DNA of 64,000 nucleotides from Roseomonas sp. AR75. Its GTDB lineage: Bacteria; Pseudomonadota; Alphaproteobacteria; Acetobacterales; Acetobacteraceae. The notes beneath the pieces are model-generated. The model worked only from the letters and a program-made list of their open reading frames with translations, was not told where the DNA came from and did no database searches. This document shows positions 24,673 to 33,832 of the stretch, piece after piece (within the stretch, counting starts at the first letter, position 1; the number at the start of each line of letters is the position of its first letter). Where the stretch lies: the NCBI RefSeq assembly GCF_005222815.1, contig NZ_STGB01000006.1:248001-312000 (forward strand), in the 5' to 3' direction. The translations under genes and the position numbers were made by a program.

Positions 24673-26466
24673 TCAGTCGAGCGCGCGTTCGCCCTCCACC
24701 AGCCGCACGCCGCCGCGCGGGGTGCGGATGCTGTCGATGAAGTCCTGCATCGACTGGGATGGCGCCTGCGTCATCAGGCTGACGACATAGGTGACCAGGA
24801 AGGCCGCGGGGATGCCGAACAGTCCGCAGGAGATGTTGCGCACCCCAAACCAGAGCGGCATGGCGTAGTATTGCGTGCCGATCAGGTAGAACAGGCACAC
24901 GCCGTAGCCCGCGATCATGCCGCAGATCGCGCCCGCCGATGTGGTGCGCTTCCACCACACGCCCATCACCAGCGCCGGGAACAGCCCCGATGCGGCGATG
25001 GAGAAGGCCCAGGCCACCATGGCCAGGATGCCCGCCGGCCGCGTGCTGGCCACCCAGGCCGCGACGATCGCCACGCAGATCAGCAGGATGCGCGCGACGA
25101 TCAGGCGACGCTTGGCGTTCGCGTTCGGGTCGATCATCCGATAGTAGATGTCGTGGCTGAGCGCGTTGGCGATGGCCAGCAGCAGGCCATCCGCGGTGGA
25201 GAGCGCGGCGGCCAGGCCACCGGCGGCCACCAGGCCGGCGATCACATAGGGCAGGCCCGCGATCTCCGGCGTCGCCAGCACGATGGCGTCGGCGTTGATG
25301 GTGAATTCGCGGAACTGCAGGATGCCGTCGCTGTTGGCGTCGGCGATCCGCACCAGGCCGATGTCGGACCAGATGCCGACCCAGGCCGGCAGCTGCGAGA
25401 TCGGCGTGCCGATCACGTTGGTGAAGACTTCCAGCTTGGCGAAGGCGGCATAGGCCGGCGCCGTGAAGTAGAGCAGGAAGATGAAGAAGAGCGACCACGC
25501 CACGCTCTGCCGCGCATCGCGCACGGAGGGCGTGGTGAAGTAGCGCATCAGGATGTGCGGCAGCGAGGCCGTGCCGACCATCAGGCAGAAGATCAGCCCG
25601 AAATAGTTGAGCGGATCATAGGTGGTGAAGGGCGTGATGTGCGACCGCGCGCCTTCCAGGGCCGGTTTGGTCGCGATCAGCGTCTCGATCTGCTCCAGCG
25701 CCTGGCCGTACATCAGCTGCGGCACCGGCACGCCGGTCACCTTGGCGGAGAGCAGCACCACCGGGATCAGGTAGGCGATGATCAGGATGATGTACTGCGC
25801 CACCTGGGTCCAGGTGACGGCGCGCATGCCGCCCAGCATCGAACAGACCAGGATGCCGGCAAGGCCGACGAAGACCGCGACCTCGAATGAGATGCCGAGG
25901 AAGCGGGAGGCGATGATGCCGGTGCCGAAGATCTGCGCCACCACATAGGTGAAGGACGCCGACATCAGCACCACCACGCCGCAGAGTCGCGCGAGGTTGC
26001 CGCCATAGCGGGCGCCGAGGAAGTCCGGCACGGTATAGGCGCCAAACTTCCGCAGATAGGGCGCGAGCAGGATCGCCACCAGCACGTAGCCGCCGGTCCA
26101 GCCCAGCACGAAGGCGAGGCCGTCATAGCCCAGCAGGTAGAGCGTGCCGGCCATGCCGATGAAGCTGGCCGCGGACATCCAGTCCGAGCCCGTGGCCATG
26201 CCGTTGTAGAAGGCCGGCACGCGCCGCCCCGCGACGTAGTATTCGGAGACCTGTGCTGTGCGCGAGAGATAGCCGATCAGCGCATAGACGCCGATGGTGA
26301 GGAAGACGAAGAGGTAGCCGATGATCCGGTTCGGCACCCCGATCTGCTCGAGGATGGCGAGGAAGATCACGAAGCCGGCGAAGCCGCCGGTGTACCAACC
26401 GTAGATCTTCCCAAGGTTCGAGAGGAAGTCGCCGCCCTGCGACTTGCCAGCGGGTGTGTCGGACAT
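24673..26466 (-). CDS. Sodium:solute symporter, VC_2705/ActP-like subfamily, with an EF-hand-like loop
   Basis: A 597-residue inner-membrane protein with about 13 helices, of the SSS family that takes up acetate and similar short acids with Na+. Core blocks are YYVAGRRVPAFYNGMATGSDWMS (split across residues 77-98), GGYVLVAILLAPYLRKFG and ALSTADGLLLAIANALSHD. It pairs with the DUF4212 subunit whose stop is 1 bp away, the arrangement of the VC_2705 subfamily. In the large loop at 376-387 it has DANSDGILQFRE, a full 12-residue EF-hand loop with acidic or Asn ligands at 1, 3, 5 and 12. Calcium control of transport is possible but unproven. Confidence 0.93.
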   Translation of the reverse strand: MSDTPAGKSQGGDFLSNLGKIYGWYTGGFAGFVIFLAILEQIGVPNRIIGYLFVFLTIGVYALIGYLSRTAQVSEYYVAGRRVPAFYNGMATGSDWMSAASFIGMAGTLYLLGYDGLAFVLGWTGGYVLVAILLAPYLRKFGAYTVPDFLGARYGGNLARLCGVVVLMSASFTYVVAQIFGTGIIASRFLGISFEVAVFVGLAGILVCSMLGGMRAVTWTQVAQYIILIIAYLIPVVLLSAKVTGVPVPQLMYGQALEQIETLIATKPALEGARSHITPFTTYDPLNYFGLIFCLMVGTASLPHILMRYFTTPSVRDARQSVAWSLFFIFLLYFTAPAYAAFAKLEVFTNVIGTPISQLPAWVGIWSDIGLVRIADANSDGILQFREFTINADAIVLATPEIAGLPYVIAGLVAAGGLAAALSTADGLLLAIANALSHDIYYRMIDPNANAKRRLIVARILLICVAIVAAWVASTRPAGILAMVAWAFSIAASGLFPALVMGVWWKRTTSAGAICGMIAGYGVCLFYLIGTQYYAMPLWFGVRNISCGLFGIPAAFLVTYVVSLMTQAPSQSMQDFIDSIRTPRGGVRLVEGERALD

Positions 26467-26467
26467 C

Positions 26468-26773
26468 CTATTCCTCCTCCACCCCGAACTCCTCGTCGAT
26501 CGCGTTCTGGCGCTTCGCGAACCAGAACAGCATCACGACGAAGATGATCAGGCTGCCCTGCGCGGCCATGTAGAAGCCGAGCGGGAAGCCGATGAAGTGG
26601 ATCTCGTTGAGCGAGGGCGCGAAGGCGTGGACGACGAACCCGGCCAGCAGCCAGATGATCAGCATCGTCCACATCAGCCCGGACGTCTTGCGCCAGTAGG
26701 CATCGGCGGTGGCCTTGTCCACCGCGGCGCCGGGTGGTCCCCGGCGCTCTTGTACGTCTCCCACCAAAGGCAT
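26468..26773 (-). CDS. DUF4212 small subunit of the sodium:solute symporter
   Basis: A 101-residue membrane protein with two helices (MWTMLIIWLLAGFVVHAF and GFYMAAQGSLIIFVVMLFW) and the family block NEIHFIGFPLGFYMAAQGS. It is the small partner of VC_2705-type SSS symporters and is probably needed for their assembly. ATG 26773 is chosen; an upstream start at 26809 adds 12 residues. It lies 1 bp from the symporter start, so the two are expressed together. Confidence 0.92.
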   Translation of the reverse strand: MPLVGDVQERRGPPGAAVDKATADAYWRKTSGLMWTMLIIWLLAGFVVHAFAPSLNEIHFIGFPLGFYMAAQGSLIIFVVMLFWFAKRQNAIDEEFGVEEE

Positions 26774-26929
26774 ACTCGTTTCTCCCCAAGAGTGTCGCGT
26801 CCCGGACATTCCGGTCCCGGCGATCGGATGTTACCGGCATTTCTGCGCCGTGAAATCTTCTCCTTCCGGGTCGCCATCATCTATCTGAAGGGAAAGCCGG
26901 CACCGGTGCCAAGGGGGAGTTCTTAAGAA

Positions 26930-27535
26930 ATGGTCATCCGCCTGCTCCAGGGGCTCCGCCGGCGGCCCTCGGCCGAACCGGCCGAGCTGGAAACCTTCCT
27001 CGCGCGTCAGGCGGCCTACGTCGCGCAGAAGACCGTGCTGGACTATTGCCGCGTGAAGGTCGGGCGTGCGGAGCGCGAGGCCTTCGCCGATCCGGACTTC
27101 CAGGCAGCGTTGCAGCATTGCCGGTGGCAGACCTTCGCCGCGAGCGTCCAGGACGTGACCGCTATGCTGGAAGCCTGGCTCCGGCCGCATGCCCCAGGGC
27201 GCGAACCGGCGCTCGCCGCGGCGCTGTCGGCGATGGCGGGTGCGGTACTCGATTCGGCGCCGGCCCCGGCGGAGGAACGCCCGACGCTGGACGCGGCGCG
27301 GGAGGCGCTGCCGCACCACCTCGGCGTGCTGCAGGCGGTGCCGCCGGAGCCGGCGGACCGCATGCCGCTGCTGGCCGAAGGTCCGTTGTTCGCCACGCTG
27401 CCGATCCCGCCCGAGCAACGAATCGGCGAAACGCCCTCGATCAAGGGGTCGCTGCGGTTTCATTTCGTGGCCGTGCAGGGCGAGCTGGAGCGCAGGTTCG
27501 ACGCGGCCGCCCTGGCGGCGCGCCTCACCGGGTGA
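26930..27535 (+). CDS. Conserved-looking hypothetical protein, 201 aa
   Basis: I do not recognise the family with confidence. It is a soluble helical protein with an Arg-rich start (MVIRLLQGLRRRPSAEP), a central block QKTVLDYCRVKVGRAERE and a C-terminal GSLRFHFVAVQGELERRFD. No catalytic motif is evident. A GGGGGAG site lies about 12 bp before ATG 26930. It diverges from the DUF4212-symporter operon and may share its control region (26774-26929), where GGCACCGGTGCC at 26899-26910 is a perfect palindrome. Confidence 0.65.
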   Translation: MVIRLLQGLRRRPSAEPAELETFLARQAAYVAQKTVLDYCRVKVGRAEREAFADPDFQAALQHCRWQTFAASVQDVTAMLEAWLRPHAPGREPALAAALSAMAGAVLDSAPAPAEERPTLDAAREALPHHLGVLQAVPPEPADRMPLLAEGPLFATLPIPPEQRIGETPSIKGSLRFHFVAVQGELERRFDAAALAARLTG

Positions 27536-27609
27536 GGGTGAGGGGCGCTGCCATACGGGGCGTTTGCAGGCGGCATGTCAGCGGTGCAATATGTTACGAA
27601 TTTCCAAGG

Positions 27610-27637
27610 CTGACACTTAATCTGGACACAAATTAAT
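27610..27637 (+). promoter_or_regulatory. Possible promoter of the MHS transporter
   Basis: CTGACA at 27610-27615 and ATTAAT at 27632-27637, 16 bp apart, in an AT-rich island inside otherwise GC-rich DNA. It lies about 135 bp before ATG 27770. The surrounding AT-rich patch supports a control region. Confidence 0.4.
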
Positions 27638-27769
27638 CGGGCAACCCCTTGTTTGCACATGGAGCGTCAAGGATTTTGTGCGCCGCAGCATGGCTTGTGC
27701 CGGCTGTCGGCGCGTCCTGCGCGCCGGTCACATGCAACCGGGCCGGAGAAGCGGCCGGAAGGGGAAGGG

Positions 27770-29488
27770 ATGGCAAGAGCGGTGGGTGCATCGGCGCGGC
27801 CGATGACGCCGGAGGAGCGGAAGGTCATCCTGGCCTCGTCGCTCGGAACGGTTTTCGAATGGTATGATTTCTACTTGTATGGTTCGCTCGCCGCCGTCAT
27901 CGGCGCGAAGTTCTTCGGCATGTATGACGAGACCACGCGCAACATCTTCGCGCTGCTCGCCTTCGCCGCCGGCTTCCTGGTGCGGCCCCTGGGCGCGCTG
28001 GTCTTCGGGCGGCTCGGCGACCTGGTCGGGCGGAAATACACCTTCCTGATCACCATCCTGATCATGGGCGCGTCCACCTTCATCGTCGGCATCCTGCCCA
28101 CCTCCGACCAGATCGGCTTCCTCGCCCCGATCATCCTGATCGTGCTGCGCATGCTGCAGGGCCTGGCGCTCGGCGGCGAGTATGGCGGCGCGGCGACCTA
28201 TGTCGCCGAACACGCGCCGAACGGGCGCCGCGGCTTCTACACCAGCTTCATCCAGATCACCGCGACGGCCGGCCTGTTCCTGTCGCTGCTGGTGATCCTG
28301 TCCACCCGCTCGATCCTGGGCGAGGCGGTCTTCGCCGAGTGGGGCTGGCGCGTGCCCTTCCTGCTCTCGATCGTGCTGCTCGGCGTGTCCGTCTGGATCC
28401 GCATGCAGATGCAGGAAAGCCCCGCCTTCAAGAAGATGAAGGAGGAAGGCACGGGTTCCAAGGCGCCGATCAGCGAAGCCTTCGGCCAGTGGAAGAACGC
28501 CAAAATCGCGCTGTTCGCCCTGCTTGGCCTGGTGATGGGCCAGGCGGTGGTCTGGTACACCGGCCAGTTCTACGCGCTGTTCTTCCTCGGCACCGTGCTG
28601 AAGGTGGATGGCTTCACCACCAACATGCTGATCGCCTGGTCGCTGCTGCTGGGCTCGGGCGGCTTCGTCCTGTTCGGCTGGCTGTCCGACAAGGTGGGCC
28701 GCAAGCCGATCATCCTCGGCGGCTGCCTGATCGCGGCGGTGACCTACTTCCCACTGTTCCACGCCATCAGCCAGAACGCCAACCCGGCGCTGACCCGGGC
28801 GCATGAGACGATCGTCACCACGGTGGCGGTGGACCGCTCGACCTGCTCCTTCCAGTTCAACCCGACGGGCACGGCCAAGTTCACCCAGCCCTGCGACATC
28901 GCCAAGGCGGCGCTCGCGCGGCTCTCGGTGAACTACTCGGTGGAGAATGCGCCGGGCCAGCGCGACGCGGTGGTCCGCGTCGGCACCCATGAGGTCACGA
29001 CGGCGCAGCCCAACTTCGCCCAGGCGCTGGCGGCGGCGGTGACGGAGGCGGGCTATCCGGCGGCGTCGAACCCGACCGTCATCAAGATGTCCAGCGCGTT
29101 CGACATCTTCAACGCAAGGGCGCTGACGCTGGTCGGCATCCTGACGCTGCTGGTGATCTACGTGACCATGGTCTACGGCCCGATCGCCGCGGCGCTGGTG
29201 GAACTGTTCCCGACGCGGATCCGCTACACCTCCATGTCGCTGCCCTACCACATCGGCAATGGCTGGTTCGGCGGGCTGATGCCGGCCACCGCCTTCGCGA
29301 TCATCGCCCAGACCGGCGACGTGTATTCCGGCCTCTGGTACCCCGTGATCATCGCGGCGGCCACGGTGGTGATCGGCGCGCTGATGATCCCGGAAACCAA
29401 GGACCGGGACATCTTCGCCGACGACGCCGGTGGCGCGGTGCGCCATCGCGCGCCGCATGCGCTGGAGCCGGAATCCAGCCTGCCCTGA
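27770..29488 (+). CDS. MFS transporter, metabolite:H+ symporter (MHS/ProP-like) family
   Basis: A 572-residue inner-membrane importer with 12 helices. MHS signatures are present: SSLGTVFEWYDFYLYGSLA in helix 1, RPLGALVFGRLGDLVGRK after helix 2, QGLALGGEYGGAATYVAEH in helix 4 and GWLSDKVGRKPIIL in the middle loop. Between helices 10 and 11 it has an extra loop of about 100 residues with two cysteines (DRSTCSFQF and FTQPCDIAK), probably outside the membrane and perhaps disulfide-bonded. MHS proteins carry organic acids or osmolytes such as proline/betaine; the substrate is unknown. A purine-rich site directly precedes ATG 27770. A terminator follows. Confidence 0.9.
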   Translation: MARAVGASARPMTPEERKVILASSLGTVFEWYDFYLYGSLAAVIGAKFFGMYDETTRNIFALLAFAAGFLVRPLGALVFGRLGDLVGRKYTFLITILIMGASTFIVGILPTSDQIGFLAPIILIVLRMLQGLALGGEYGGAATYVAEHAPNGRRGFYTSFIQITATAGLFLSLLVILSTRSILGEAVFAEWGWRVPFLLSIVLLGVSVWIRMQMQESPAFKKMKEEGTGSKAPISEAFGQWKNAKIALFALLGLVMGQAVVWYTGQFYALFFLGTVLKVDGFTTNMLIAWSLLLGSGGFVLFGWLSDKVGRKPIILGGCLIAAVTYFPLFHAISQNANPALTRAHETIVTTVAVDRSTCSFQFNPTGTAKFTQPCDIAKAALARLSVNYSVENAPGQRDAVVRVGTHEVTTAQPNFAQALAAAVTEAGYPAASNPTVIKMSSAFDIFNARALTLVGILTLLVIYVTMVYGPIAAALVELFPTRIRYTSMSLPYHIGNGWFGGLMPATAFAIIAQTGDVYSGLWYPVIIAAATVVIGALMIPETKDRDIFADDAGGAVRHRAPHALEPESSLP

Positions 29489-29513
29489 GCCGGCCGGCCA
29501 GGATGGATGCGCG

Positions 29514-29550
29514 CGGCGCCGGGGGGGCAACCTCCGGCGCCGTTGCGTTT
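29514..29550 (+). terminator. Terminator after the MHS transporter
   Basis: A 12-bp stem with one wobble (arms 29514-29525 and 29531-29542) and a GGCAA loop is followed by TTGCGTTT. It begins 25 bp after the transporter stop. The T-run is interrupted, so strength is moderate. Confidence 0.6.
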
Positions 29551-29613
29551 CCGGGCCGGGCGGCTTGCTTTGGGTCAAGCCGGAAGGCTGCCAGTCATGG
29601 CAGGTTGCTCGGC

Positions 29614-31047
29614 ATGACCGCGCCCTCGCCCGCCGCCGCCCTGCTTCACCCCGCCGCGCGTGCCGTGGGCGCCGTGCCGCCCGCCCTGCCGCCGGAGACG
29701 CCGGTGGCGGAGGCGGTGGCCGCCATGGTCGCCGCCCGCGCCTCCTGCGTGCTGGCGGCCGATGCGCAGGGCCGGCCGGTCGGCATCCTGACCGAGCAGG
29801 ACATCGCCCGCCGCGTCGCCTTCCGCCTGCCGCCGGAGGCGCCGCTCTCCGCGGCGATGACGGCGCCGGTGATCGGCATCGGCGCGGAGGACGGGCTGTG
29901 GCGTGCCGTGGCCCTGCTGCGGGCGCATCGCCTGCGGCACCTGCCGCTGCTGGATGCGGAGGGGCGCTGCACCGGCATGCTGCATCGTGCCGAGGCGCTG
30001 GAGGCGGCGTCAGGCCGCATGATCGCGCACCTGGATGCCCTGGCCGGCGACGACGCCGCGGTGAAGCAGGCACAGGCAGGGCTGGCGACCGCGCTGCTGG
30101 ACGAGGGGCTCTCCGCCAGCGAGGTCGTCGCGCTGGTGAGCGGCATCAATGCCGACCTGCATCGCCGCATCCTGGAACGCGCCGTCGCGGCGGAAGCCGA
30201 GGCTCCGACGGTGCCCTTCACCCTGCTGCTGATGGGCAGCCTCGGCCGCGGCGAATCGCTGCTGCGGCCGGACCAGGACAACGGCTTCATCCTGGATGAC
30301 TACGACGACGCCGCGCATGACCGGGTGGATGCCTGGTTCCGCCGCGTGTCGGAGCGCTTCTGCATCGCGTTGGACCAGGCCGGCTTCACCCTGTGCAAGG
30401 GCGGGGTGATGGCGATGAACCCGCTCTGGCGGAAAAGTCGCACGCAATGGCGCGACCAGATGCGGCTCTGGGCCAGGCGGCGCGCGGGGGCGGCGCTGCT
30501 CTTCGCCGACATCTTCCTCGATTTCCGCGCCGGCTGGGGCGATCCGGCGCCGGCCGAGGCGCTGCGGGCGGAGGCGATGACGCTGCTGGCTGCGGAACCG
30601 GCCTGGATGGCGGTGCTGGCGGCGCAGAACGCGCAGCTCGGGATCGGTCTGACCTTCTGGGGCGGCTTCGCGGATGACGAGCCGGGTCCCGGCGCGCGCA
30701 CCGACCTGAAGCTGCATGGGCTGATGCCGCTGGTCGCCGCGGCGCGGCTTTCGGCGCTACGCGCGGGCGTGGCGGAACCCGGCACGCCGGACCGCCTGGC
30801 GGGGCTGGCCACACGCGGCGTCATCTCCGCGAGCGAGGCGGAGCGGCTGCAGGCCGCCTTCGCCACGCTGCTCGATGCGGTGCTGCGCCAGCAGCTTGCG
30901 GATCTGGCAGCGGGCGTGGCGCCCGGCTCGCTGGTGGACACGGCCGCGATGCCGCCGGCCTCCCGCGCCGCGCTGAAGGAGGCGCTGAAGGCCGTGCGCG
31001 CCTTCGCGAAATCCACGACCGCCAACCTGACCGGCCGGGTGTGGTGA
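29614..31047 (+). CDS. CBS-domain protein with DUF294 nucleotidyltransferase-like domain
   Basis: A 477-residue cytoplasmic protein. Two CBS motifs at about 10-130 (ASCVLAADAQGRPVGILTEQD, split by Gly; HLPLLDAEGRCTGML) are followed by a DUF294 domain related to GlnD-type nucleotidyltransferases, with LMGSLGRGESLLRPDQDNG giving the GS...DxD-like metal site, and then the DUF294_C substrate-binding-like domain. CBS pairs bind adenine nucleotides. In other bacteria this protein is encoded with the DUF4212/SSS acetate symporter, a DnaQ-like exonuclease and acyl-CoA synthetases, all present within 9 kb here. A role in regulating acetate uptake is inferred from that linkage. Confidence 0.85.
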   Translation: MTAPSPAAALLHPAARAVGAVPPALPPETPVAEAVAAMVAARASCVLAADAQGRPVGILTEQDIARRVAFRLPPEAPLSAAMTAPVIGIGAEDGLWRAVALLRAHRLRHLPLLDAEGRCTGMLHRAEALEAASGRMIAHLDALAGDDAAVKQAQAGLATALLDEGLSASEVVALVSGINADLHRRILERAVAAEAEAPTVPFTLLLMGSLGRGESLLRPDQDNGFILDDYDDAAHDRVDAWFRRVSERFCIALDQAGFTLCKGGVMAMNPLWRKSRTQWRDQMRLWARRRAGAALLFADIFLDFRAGWGDPAPAEALRAEAMTLLAAEPAWMAVLAAQNAQLGIGLTFWGGFADDEPGPGARTDLKLHGLMPLVAAARLSALRAGVAEPGTPDRLAGLATRGVISASEAERLQAAFATLLDAVLRQQLADLAAGVAPGSLVDTAAMPPASRAALKEALKAVRAFAKSTTANLTGRVW

Positions 31048-31116
31048 ACGGCACGCTTGCGCTGACGCTGCAAAGTCTGGCCTGCTCTGCGCATAACGAA
31101 CCGGAGGCTTCCCCGC

Positions 31117-32094
31117 ATGACCACTCGCCGACGCCTGCTCGCCGCACTGCCGGCCAGCCTGCTCACCGCGCCCGCCCTGGCGCAGGGCACCGGAGGCTGG
31201 CCGAACCGCCCGATCCGCCTGGTGGTGCCGTATCCGCCCGGTGGCGGCAGCGACATCGCCGGCCGGCTGCAGGCGCAGGTGCTGCAGGAGGGGCTGGGCG
31301 TGCCGGTGGTGGTGGACAACCGCGCGGGCGCCGGCGGCACGGTCGGCACGGCGCATGTCGCCCAGGCCGCGCCGGATGGCTACGTGATCATGATGGCGAG
31401 CCCGTCCTCGCATATCGGCGCGCCGCTGATGTTCAAGACGCCGGGCTACGAGGGCGTGGACGACTTCACCGCCATCGGCACCTTCGCCAAGGGCACCGCG
31501 ATGGTCTGCGTCAATCCGCGCGTCCCGGTGAACAACATCCAGGAGCTGATCGCCTATGCGAAGGCGAATCCGGGCAAGCTGAACTATGGCTCGGCCGGGG
31601 CGGGCGGCGCCAACCACATGCTCGGCGTGCTGTTCATGCAGCGCACGGGCGTGGAGCTGACGCATGTGCCGTATCGCGGCGCCGCGCCGGCCCTGGCCGA
31701 CGTGATCGCCGGCAACATCCAGCTGGTCTTCGACAATTATGTCGGCGTCATCAGCACGGTGCGGGCCGGCCAGCTGCGCGCGCTGGCGGTCACCAGCCCG
31801 GAGCGCTGGCCGCTGGCGCCGGAATACCCGACGGTGCAGGAGCAGGGCGTGCCGAACTACGACCTGCCGAGCTTCTCCTCCGTGATGGGGCCGAAGGGCA
31901 TCCCGGAGCCGATCGTCGCGCGGATGAACAGCATCCTGAACAACGCGCTGACCTCGCCCGACCTGATCGCCAAGCTGCATGCGCAAGGGCTCGCGCCCTT
32001 CCCCTCCACCCCGGCGCAGTTCGCCACGCTGATGCGCGAGCAGCGCACGGTGTGGCGCGAGCTGATCCGCTCGACCGGCCTGCAGCCGGAGTAG
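31117..32094 (+). CDS. Orphan Bug/TctC family substrate-binding protein
   Basis: A 325-residue periplasmic receptor. A twin-Arg-like start and signal peptide (MTTRRRLLAALPASLLTAPA) precede the typical TctC opening WPNRPIRLVVPYPPGGGSD. Later blocks are VDNRAGAGGTVGTAHVA, LNYGSAGAGGANHMLG and VPYRGAAPALADVIAG. These proteins trap carboxylates or amino-acid-like ligands. There are no tctB or tctA genes next to it, so it must use a membrane part encoded elsewhere, perhaps the one at 61-63 kb. A CCGGAGG site precedes the start. The stop lies 8 bp from the convergent gene at 32103. Confidence 0.92.
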   Translation: MTTRRRLLAALPASLLTAPALAQGTGGWPNRPIRLVVPYPPGGGSDIAGRLQAQVLQEGLGVPVVVDNRAGAGGTVGTAHVAQAAPDGYVIMMASPSSHIGAPLMFKTPGYEGVDDFTAIGTFAKGTAMVCVNPRVPVNNIQELIAYAKANPGKLNYGSAGAGGANHMLGVLFMQRTGVELTHVPYRGAAPALADVIAGNIQLVFDNYVGVISTVRAGQLRALAVTSPERWPLAPEYPTVQEQGVPNYDLPSFSSVMGPKGIPEPIVARMNSILNNALTSPDLIAKLHAQGLAPFPSTPAQFATLMREQRTVWRELIRSTGLQPE

Positions 32095-32102
32095 CCGCGC
32101 CG

Positions 32103-32993
32103 CTACGCCGGGGCGAGGGCGAGCCTGTCATAGGCCGCCTTCGCCGCCAGCGGGCTGGCGACGACGCCCTGATGCGTCCGGGCATGCTCGATAAGGCGCT
32201 GGAACTGCTCGAGCCAGCGCGGCTCGGCGATCGAGGTGTTGTGGAAGAGGTAGTGCACGAATTGCGGCCGGCCGCGCGCGGCGCCGCGGGCGCGGATCGC
32301 CTCATAGACCCGCACCAGGTTCGCCAGGTCGGACTTCTCGTTGTAGAGCGTGTTGATGTCGTCGGCGCCGGTGCCGTCATTGCCGAGCGGGATCTCGAAC
32401 ACGCGCGAGCGCGTGCCGCGTCCTTCCGGCCAGGTCGGGTCCTCCAGGCTGAGATAGCCGCCATCGTCCGGCGCGCCGATCCAGTTCGCATGGCAGAGCG
32501 GCTCGCTATAGCCGGGCGCGCCGGAGAGGTCGGCATGCAGCCCGGCTTCGTCGAGGATCGCGGTCATCCAGGCCGGGTAGGAGAAATGCCCGCCCTTGTA
32601 GGCGGTGGCGGTGACGCCGGCGGCCGCAAGCTCCGCCATGCGCAGCCGCACCATCTCCCGCATGTAGTCGGGCGTGATGTGGCCGGTGCCCTTGCCACGC
32701 AACTCCTCATGCGGATGGATGGCCACCTCCGCGCCCTGCGCGGCGGCCAGGCGGTACTGCTCCAGGAAGGGCGGTCGGTAGAAGGCGTCGCGGTTGTAGG
32801 CGCCGGTATGGACGGCCAGCACGTATTGCCCCTCCAGGAAGGCGCCGAGCCGCGCCACCACCTGCGCCAGCTCCTCGGCGCATTGCGCTTCCGGCGGCGG
32901 ATCGGCGATGAAGTTCCGGTGCGGGCGCATCGGCCCGAAATTCGCCCAGCACACGTCGAGCGAGGGAACAAGATAGACGAGTGGCTCGGCCAT
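32103..32993 (-). CDS. Putative polysaccharide-deacetylase-like protein
   Basis: A 296-residue soluble protein with no signal peptide. A NodB/YdjC-like beta/alpha barrel is suggested by an early Asp (LVPSLDVCWANFGPMRP), the metal-type motif VAIHPHEEL and late FVHYLFHNTS, but the match to classical motifs (TFDDG, HSxxH) is partial. The enzyme could act on N-acetyl groups or other C-N bonds; I would not go further. It is convergent with the Bug receptor and stands 69 bp from the exonuclease gene. Confidence 0.5.
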   Translation of the reverse strand: MAEPLVYLVPSLDVCWANFGPMRPHRNFIADPPPEAQCAEELAQVVARLGAFLEGQYVLAVHTGAYNRDAFYRPPFLEQYRLAAAQGAEVAIHPHEELRGKGTGHITPDYMREMVRLRMAELAAAGVTATAYKGGHFSYPAWMTAILDEAGLHADLSGAPGYSEPLCHANWIGAPDDGGYLSLEDPTWPEGRGTRSRVFEIPLGNDGTGADDINTLYNEKSDLANLVRVYEAIRARGAARGRPQFVHYLFHNTSIAEPRWLEQFQRLIEHARTHQGVVASPLAAKAAYDRLALAPA

Positions 32994-33062
32994 GGGGCGC
33001 TCCGCTGCGGCTGCTGCGCGGCGAGTGTCACGGCAGGCGCGTGCCGGCGCAAGCGACGCAAT

Positions 33063-33758
33063 TCAGAAGTTCTGCGCGACCTCCGCGATGCGCGCCGCCA
33101 TGCGGCTGCGCAAGGCGAGGTCCGGCAGGCTGACCACGCCGCGGGCGGAGGCGCGCGACAGCAGGCTCATCCACAGCGCCGCCGTGGCGCGGGCATCGCC
33201 CAGCGCGTGGTGCCGGTGCTCGATCACCAGCCCGGCGCGACCGCAGAGCCCGTCGAGCGAGACGTCGGGCTCCCGCGGGTCCAGCCAGCGGGCCAGCATC
33301 ATGGAGCACATCGCCGGGTTGGGCAGGCGCGGCGCACCCTGCCGCTCCGCCGCGCCGGCCAGCGCGGTGAGGTCGAAAGCGGCGTTGTGTGCCACCAGCA
33401 CCGCGCCGGCGGCGAAGTCGCGAAAGGCGGCAAGCGCCTCGGCGGGCTTCGGCGCGTCGACGACCATTGCGTCGGTGACTCCGTGATAGCGGATGGAAAC
33501 CGGCGGGATGCGCCGGCCGGGATGCACCAGGGTTGCGAAGCTGCCGGCTTCGACGCCGCCTTCCAGCCGAACGGCGCCGATCTGCACGATGGCGTCGCTC
33601 AGGCTCGGGCGCAGCCCCGTGGTTTCCAGGTCGAAGACGACATAGGGCTGCGCCTCGACCGGGCCATCCGGCAAGGGCGCGGCGGCGGGCGCCACTGGCG
33701 AGCCGACGGGCAGCGCCGTGAACAGCGAACGCCAGGATTGCCAGACGCCTCCCGCCAT
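33063..33758 (-). CDS. 3'-5' exonuclease, DnaQ-like (DNA polymerase III epsilon-type)
   Basis: A 231-residue DEDDh exonuclease. ExoI is YVVFDLETTGLRP with the first Asp and Glu; ExoII contains LVAHNAAFDLTAL; ExoIII is HHALGDARATAALW with the His and last Asp. All catalytic residues are present. The N-terminal 45 residues are unique. Proteins like this are found next to DUF294 and SSS acetate-symporter genes in other bacteria, so this is likely the linked paralogue rather than the replicative subunit. ATG 33758 is taken as start; no good ribosome-binding site is seen. It diverges from the synthetase gene across 74 bp. Confidence 0.88.
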   Translation of the reverse strand: MAGGVWQSWRSLFTALPVGSPVAPAAAPLPDGPVEAQPYVVFDLETTGLRPSLSDAIVQIGAVRLEGGVEAGSFATLVHPGRRIPPVSIRYHGVTDAMVVDAPKPAEALAAFRDFAAGAVLVAHNAAFDLTALAGAAERQGAPRLPNPAMCSMMLARWLDPREPDVSLDGLCGRAGLVIEHRHHALGDARATAALWMSLLSRASARGVVSLPDLALRSRMAARIAEVAQNF

Positions 33759-33832
33759 GCGCAGGAGGATGGCACAATGACCGCTGGCTGCGGAAGCACG
33801 GCGCCGTGCAACCGCGAGAGGGAGGATGGGGG

